DNA from: an uncultured SAR86 cluster bacterium
GTDB taxonomy: Bacteria; Pseudomonadota; Gammaproteobacteria; Magnimaribacterales; D2472
Direction of reading: 5' to 3'
DNA length: 64,000 nucleotides
Assembly: GCA_902602595.1 (NCBI GenBank)
Contig: CACKRJ010000002.1
Span: 1 to 64,000, forward strand
Shown here: piece after piece, positions 62,645-64,000 of the stretch
Position numbering within the stretch: position 1 is the first letter of the stretch
How the letters are laid out: each line of letters begins with the position of its first letter
Notes under the pieces: model-generated
Database searches by the model: none
What the model was told of the DNA's origin: nothing
What the model saw: the letters and a program-made list of their open reading frames with translations, nothing else
Position numbers and translations under genes: made by a program

Positions 62645-64000
62645 CTAAAATTTATTTTTTGCTAGTATTGAGGCAATACCAGTGTAATTATGAGGCGTAA
62701 GTTTTCTTAATTTATTTTTTGAAGTTTTTGAGATTTTTAGTGAATCAACTATTTCTAAATATGAATGTTTATTAAGATTTTGTCCTCTGGTTAAATTTTT
62801 AATTTCTTCATAGGCATTTTCATAGCCCTCTAACTTCATAACTATCTGCAATCCTTCAGCGAGTACTTGCCAATTATCTGAAAGCTCTGATGCAGTTTTT
62901 ATTCTATTAGGTTGAATTTTATTTAAGCCTTGTATGCAGGAAATAATTCCTAAATAGCTATACCCAAAACCTATACCAATATTTCGTAAAACAGTTGAAT
63001 CAGATAAATCTCTTTGTAATCTAGATTTTGATAATTTTTCCGCAAAGAAACCCATCAAAGAATTTGAAATTCCCATGTTTCCTTCAGAATTTTCAAAATC
63101 AATTGGGTTTACTTTGTGAGGCATAGTAGAGGATCCAACTTCACCATCTTTAAGTTTTAATTTAAAAATATCATTAGAGATGTATGCCCAAAAATCTTGA
63201 TTCATATCGATCAAAATATTATTAATTCTTTGAATGCATTGACAAATTTCCGCTATTCCATCGTGTGGTTCAATTTGTGTTGTTACAGGATTTTGTTCAA
63301 CTTGATATGATGAAATAAACTTTTTAGTCTTTGATGCCCAGTTAATGCTTGGATCAGCCAAATATAAAGTATGGTAGTTACCTGTAGCACCACTAAATTT
63401 AGCTAAAGTTCTTATCCTTTTTAGTATTTCTTTTTGTCGAATTAGTCTTTGATGAAAGACTTTTATTTCTTTTCCAAGAGTAGATGGAGACGCAGCTTGC
63501 CCATGAGTTCTGGCAAGCATGGATATTGATGACCATGATTTAGATTTTAAATTTAATATTTTAATGAGGGAGTCAAATTTTTTAATATATATATCTTTAG
63601 CATCTCTAAGTAATACACCATATGTTAATGAATTAATGTCTTCACTAGTTAATGCAAAATGGACTAAATGTTCGTATTTTTTTAAATTAGAATATTTCTT
63701 CATTTCTTCTCTAATAAAATATTCAACAGCTTTAACATCATGATTAGTCTTTGATTCAATTTTTTTAATCCTTTTGCTTGATTTTTCATCAAAATTATTT
63801 TTGATTGCTAAAAGATTTTTTTTTGCAGCTATAGTTAGCGGCTGGAACTTTTTACCGCATTGAGTGGTTAAAAAAATTATCCAATCAATCTCAATTTTAA
63901 ATCGAGTTTTATTTAGATTGGATTCTGAAAAATTCTTTGCTAATTTAACAATTTTTTGATTGTAGCGATTATCTAGTGGAGAGATTTGATCTTGATTTTT
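62645..64000 (-). CDS. purB: adenylosuccinate lyase, N-terminus cut by window end
   Basis: The frame is open to the right edge, adding 99 residues before the first internal ATG (63703), so about 451 residues are visible and only the first few are missing. SPLDNRYNQKIVKLAKNFSE is the PurB N-terminus. Further landmarks are SKTNHDVKAVEYF, HFALTSEDINSL with the substrate-binding Thr-Ser, ARTHGQAASPSTLGKE with the catalytic His, and the fumarase/lyase signature GSSTMPHKVNP carrying the catalytic Ser. It acts twice in purine synthesis (SAICAR and adenylosuccinate). The usual SPxDGRY reads SPLDNRY here. Confidence 0.93.
   Translation of the reverse strand, partial: KNQDQISPLDNRYNQKIVKLAKNFSESNLNKTRFKIEIDWIIFLTTQCGKKFQPLTIAAKKNLLAIKNNFDEKSSKRIKKIESKTNHDVKAVEYFIREEMKKYSNLKKYEHLVHFALTSEDINSLTYGVLLRDAKDIYIKKFDSLIKILNLKSKSWSSISMLARTHGQAASPSTLGKEIKVFHQRLIRQKEILKRIRTLAKFSGATGNYHTLYLADPSINWASKTKKFISSYQVEQNPVTTQIEPHDGIAEICQCIQRINNILIDMNQDFWAYISNDIFKLKLKDGEVGSSTMPHKVNPIDFENSEGNMGISNSLMGFFAEKLSKSRLQRDLSDSTVLRNIGIGFGYSYLGIISCIQGLNKIQPNRIKTASELSDNWQVLAEGLQIVMKLEGYENAYEEIKNLTRGQNLNKHSYLEIVDSLKISKTSKNKLRKLTPHNYTGIASILAKNKF

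Noticed and set aside
1..64000. CRISPR arrays, insertion sequences, prophage or integron structures
   Set aside because: No direct-repeat array, transposase, integrase or phage structural gene was seen on either strand. The MGME1-like nuclease alone does not make a prophage.

Overview
The window is an AT-rich, very tightly packed bacterial chromosome segment. It holds about 58 protein-coding genes and one tRNA. Genes overlap by 1-29 bases, convergent genes end within a few bases of each other, and no intergenic gap exceeds about 210 bases. Gene content (LpxK, KdsB, LolCD, Mfd-CsiV, Na+-NQR, TrmA, NfuA) points to a Gram-negative gammaproteobacterium. Low G+C, streamlining, a TonB receptor and many acyl-CoA dehydrogenases, SDRs and hydrolases fit an oligotrophic marine lineage such as SAR86. 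That assignment is an inference from gene content and style; no marker comparison was possible. I see no transposase, integrase, prophage module, CRISPR array or plasmid gene.

Layout. (1) 1-10.2 kb: an accessory or catabolic block on the + strand. It runs: end of an alpha/beta hydrolase, SDR, phage/MGME1-like PD-(D/E)XK nuclease, SDR, exported amidohydrolase, a GMC oxidoreductase (- strand), S51 peptidase, Ddn-like split-barrel protein, PhnZ-like HD protein, and a TonB-dependent receptor with a clear terminator. (2) 10.3-13.6 kb: a minus-strand operon of APC permease, dimethylargininase-type amidinohydrolase and Rieske oxygenase, probably for a methylated guanidino or amine compound. (3) 13.7-20.7 kb: tRNA-Ser(UGA), a beta-lactamase-fold esterase, hotdog thioesterase, two alpha/beta hydrolases, GPH-type transporter, DUF1145 protein and MATE exporter. 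(4) 20.7-27.8 kb: a DUF349 gene split by a frameshift at a run of nine A, then trpS, an MFS transporter, hemH, a DECR-type SDR and an aldehyde dehydrogenase. (5) 27.8-36.4 kb: an envelope operon lolC-lolD-exbB-exbD-(msbA::lpxK)-ycaR-kdsB-murB-LysE-DUF1285, in which MsbA and LpxK are one 918-residue polypeptide. (6) 36.4-43.9 kb: DUF885 lipoprotein, ETF-QO, divergent etfBA, and a pair of acyl-CoA dehydrogenases. Together these take electrons from acyl-CoA oxidation to quinone. (7) 43.9-53.9 kb: a small unknown protein, trmA, nfuA, csiV, mfd, a second acyl-CoA dehydrogenase pair, and a long GAPDH. (8) 53.9-60.9 kb: the complete nqrABCDEF-apbE-nqrM cluster. (9) 60.9-64 kb: isocitrate lyase and the main part of purB, which is cut by the window edge.

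The genes together describe an aerobic heterotroph. It uses a TonB receptor for outer-membrane uptake, oxidises fatty or other acyl-CoAs through ACAD/ETF/ETF-QO, uses the glyoxylate shunt, and has a sodium-pumping NADH dehydrogenase. I did not find a clearly unprecedented multi-gene system. The most notable items are the MsbA-LpxK fusion, the A9 frameshift in the DUF349 gene, the permease-DDAH-Rieske operon, the MGME1-like nuclease inside an SDR operon, an acyl-CoA dehydrogenase pair between mfd and gap, and several long inverted repeats in promoter gaps.
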